A stretch of 64,000 bases of DNA. Origin: Variovorax sp. SG517 (GTDB lineage Bacteria; Pseudomonadota; Gammaproteobacteria; Burkholderiales; Burkholderiaceae_C). Below are positions 63,236-64,000 of the stretch, in pieces. The notes beneath the pieces were generated by a model. That model saw only the letters and a list, made by a program, of their open reading frames with translations, was not told the origin of the DNA and made no database searches. Every line of letters starts with the position of its first letter. Position 1 is the stretch's first letter. The position numbers and the translations under genes were made by a program. The stretch spans positions 1 to 64,000 of the forward strand of contig NZ_JABMJG010000008.1 in assembly GCF_013376045.1 (NCBI RefSeq), read 5' to 3'.

Positions 63236-63522
63236 TTTTCAGGGCGCTGTGGCGTCTGCTGCCCGCTCGCAGATGGTGCCAGCGGCGTGGGCAGCGTCAG
63301 CGAATCGCCCAAGCTCTCCAAGAGCTGCGCCACTCCGGCCGAGCAGGTCGGCAAGCAGATCGAGGGCGGCTTCGGCTGGCGGGCTTCCGCCGGCAGGGCC
63401 GGCCGCTGCGGTGGCTGCACGGACGGCGGCGCGATAGGAGGCGAGCTGGTCGCGCAGCAGGCGCTCAGCAGCACCAGCACGCTCAGCATCAACGCGCGCG
63501 GCAGCGATTTGATTTCGGCCAT
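63232..63522 (-). CDS. Rz1-like outer-membrane spanin lipoprotein (nested in Rz)
   Basis: 96 residues from the ATG at 63522, with GAAGGAG before it. Lipoprotein signal MAEIKSLPRALMLSVLV to lipobox LLSAC (Cys22), then a proline-rich mature start (SSPPIAPPSVQPPQRPALP). It is read in another frame within the Rz gene and ends 7 bases beyond it, the classic Rz/Rz1 arrangement. With Rz it fuses inner and outer membranes at lysis. Confidence 0.75.
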   Translation of the reverse strand: MAEIKSLPRALMLSVLVLLSACCATSSPPIAPPSVQPPQRPALPAEARQPKPPSICLPTCSAGVAQLLESLGDSLTLPTPLAPSASGQQTPQRPEN

Positions 63523-63760
63523 TTTGGGTGACTCCTTCCAGGCGTTCACGCCAAGTCTGTTCTTGGGTTCGAGCCGCGCGCTCCGCCTGGCGGCCAGACT
63601 CGGCGTTCGTAGCGCGCAGATCCGCCAGTTCCTTGCGCGCGGTGGCCGCGTCGGCGCGCGCACCTGCCGCGCGGGTGCGCTCGACGCCGGCCGTTGCCAG
63701 GGCGGCGACGAAGGCCAAGCCAAGAATCCACAGCAGGGGCGTTTTGAGGTCGGGCAGCAT
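63239..63760 (-). CDS. Rz-like inner-membrane spanin (DUF2514)
   Basis: 173 residues from the ATG at 63760 (AGGAGAGG just before). One N-terminal membrane helix (about 8-25), then a long Ala/Arg/Glu coiled coil (30-110) and a C-terminal part LLADLLGRSGAALGELGRFADAA with a final CERA, as in DUF2514 phage proteins. It follows the lysozyme gene by 8 bases and encloses Rz1. Confidence 0.78.
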   Translation of the reverse strand: MLPDLKTPLLWILGLAFVAALATAGVERTRAAGARADAATARKELADLRATNAESGRQAERAARTQEQTWRERLEGVTQNGRNQIAAARVDAERAGAAERLLRDQLASYRAAVRAATAAAGPAGGSPPAEAALDLLADLLGRSGAALGELGRFADAAHAAGTICERAADATAP

Positions 63761-63768
63761 CGCCTCTC

Positions 63769-64000
63769 CTACTGGGCGGCGATGCAGGCGCTGTGCCGCG
63801 CCTGCTGCCGCAACCACACGCCTTTGCAGCCCTTCGGCCCCCAGTTTTGCGGCTGCTTGCAATCCCGGCCGGCCTGGAAGCGCCATCTGAGCAGCGCATC
63901 GCACGCCGCGCGCGGCCGCCCGGCGAGGAGCTCGCGCCGCATGCTGGAGCCCGACCAGTTGGGCATGCCGTACTGGCCCACGAAGTCCATGTAGAGGTCG
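63769..64000 (-). CDS. phage lysozyme/endolysin (partial, C-terminal end)
   Basis: The last 76 codons are inside the window, ending at TAG 63769-63771; the start is beyond the right edge. The visible part, DFVGQYGMPNWSGSSMRREL then LRWRFQAGRDC and GVWLRQQARHSACIA, matches the C-terminal lobe of lambda/P22-type (GH24) phage lysozymes, in which a substrate-side helix and an RR-type basic stretch are conserved. Catalytic Glu is outside. It degrades peptidoglycan at lysis. Position before Rz/Rz1 supports this. Confidence 0.65.
   Translation of the reverse strand, partial: DLYMDFVGQYGMPNWSGSSMRRELLAGRPRAACDALLRWRFQAGRDCKQPQNWGPKGCKGVWLRQQARHSACIAAQ

Larger units (their letters stand above)
62135..64000. 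mobile_element. end of an integrated prophage (continues past the right edge)
   Basis: It starts at the tRNA-His att fragment. Inside, codon use is less GC-biased between about 62300 and 63240, and the minus-strand lysis genes (lysozyme, Rz, Rz1) are phage-type. No integrase is in the visible part, so it should be at the far end near the intact tRNA-His. Type of phage cannot be judged from the part seen. Confidence 0.8.

Overview
The window is GC-rich, densely packed chromosomal DNA from a betaproteobacterium of the Comamonadaceae. Variovorax is the best guess. This rests on the proteins I recognise (PSRP-type regulator next to ppsA, PriB between S6 and S18, a BktB-like thiolase, a Bug-type binding protein, a surE-pcm-nlpD-rpoS cluster) and on the strong G/C third-position codon use. 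The species call is inference, since no 16S gene is present.

Layout. 1-484: the transposase end of an IS481-family insertion sequence. 0.5-12.9 kb: transporters (TauE/SafE, MFS, SulP), three regulators, a PAP2-ACP-ketosynthase trio, a secreted M20 peptidase and small envelope proteins. 12.9-17.6 kb: arfB, a bktB-like thiolase, and clpB with a small membrane protein behind a clear sigma-32 promoter. 17.7-27.5 kb: a Bug binding protein, moaE, a DapA-family lyase, and a seven-gene minus-strand operon (alaA, DUF1176, hom, thrC, mobB, moeA, moaD) joining amino-acid synthesis to molybdenum cofactor synthesis. 27.6-36.5 kb: an Mth938-like protein, bcp, a PIN-PhoH ATPase, a VOC/EVE/GyrI/WYL operon, dnaB and the rpsF-priB-rpsR-rplI operon. 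36.7-43.1 kb: ppsA with its divergent regulator ppsR, ahpF and ahpC under a textbook four-element OxyR site, and bacterioferritin.

43.2-54.4 kb is an iron-acquisition island with Fur-like boxes in front of its transcription units. It holds a PepSY/DUF2271/DUF4198/ApbE/diflavin-reductase operon, a catecholate-type TonB receptor with a PiuC hydroxylase, bfd, a 24-codon membrane micro-ORF, tonB-exbB-exbD, hemP and a GlcG/HbpS-like protein. I propose that the first operon is an electron chain from NADPH to a covalently flavinylated periplasmic protein that reduces ferric siderophores. 54.5-61.9 kb: a BI-1/YccA protein, rlmD, surE-pcm-nlpD-rpoS, a quinone oxidoreductase and an H-NS-like protein.

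From 62.1 kb to the right edge the DNA changes character. A 49-base 3' fragment of tRNA-His marks an attachment site. It is followed by an orphan gene, a nucleoside 2-deoxyribosyltransferase and a minus-strand phage lysis cassette (Rz1 nested in Rz, then a lysozyme cut by the edge). This is one end of an integrated prophage that continues beyond the window.
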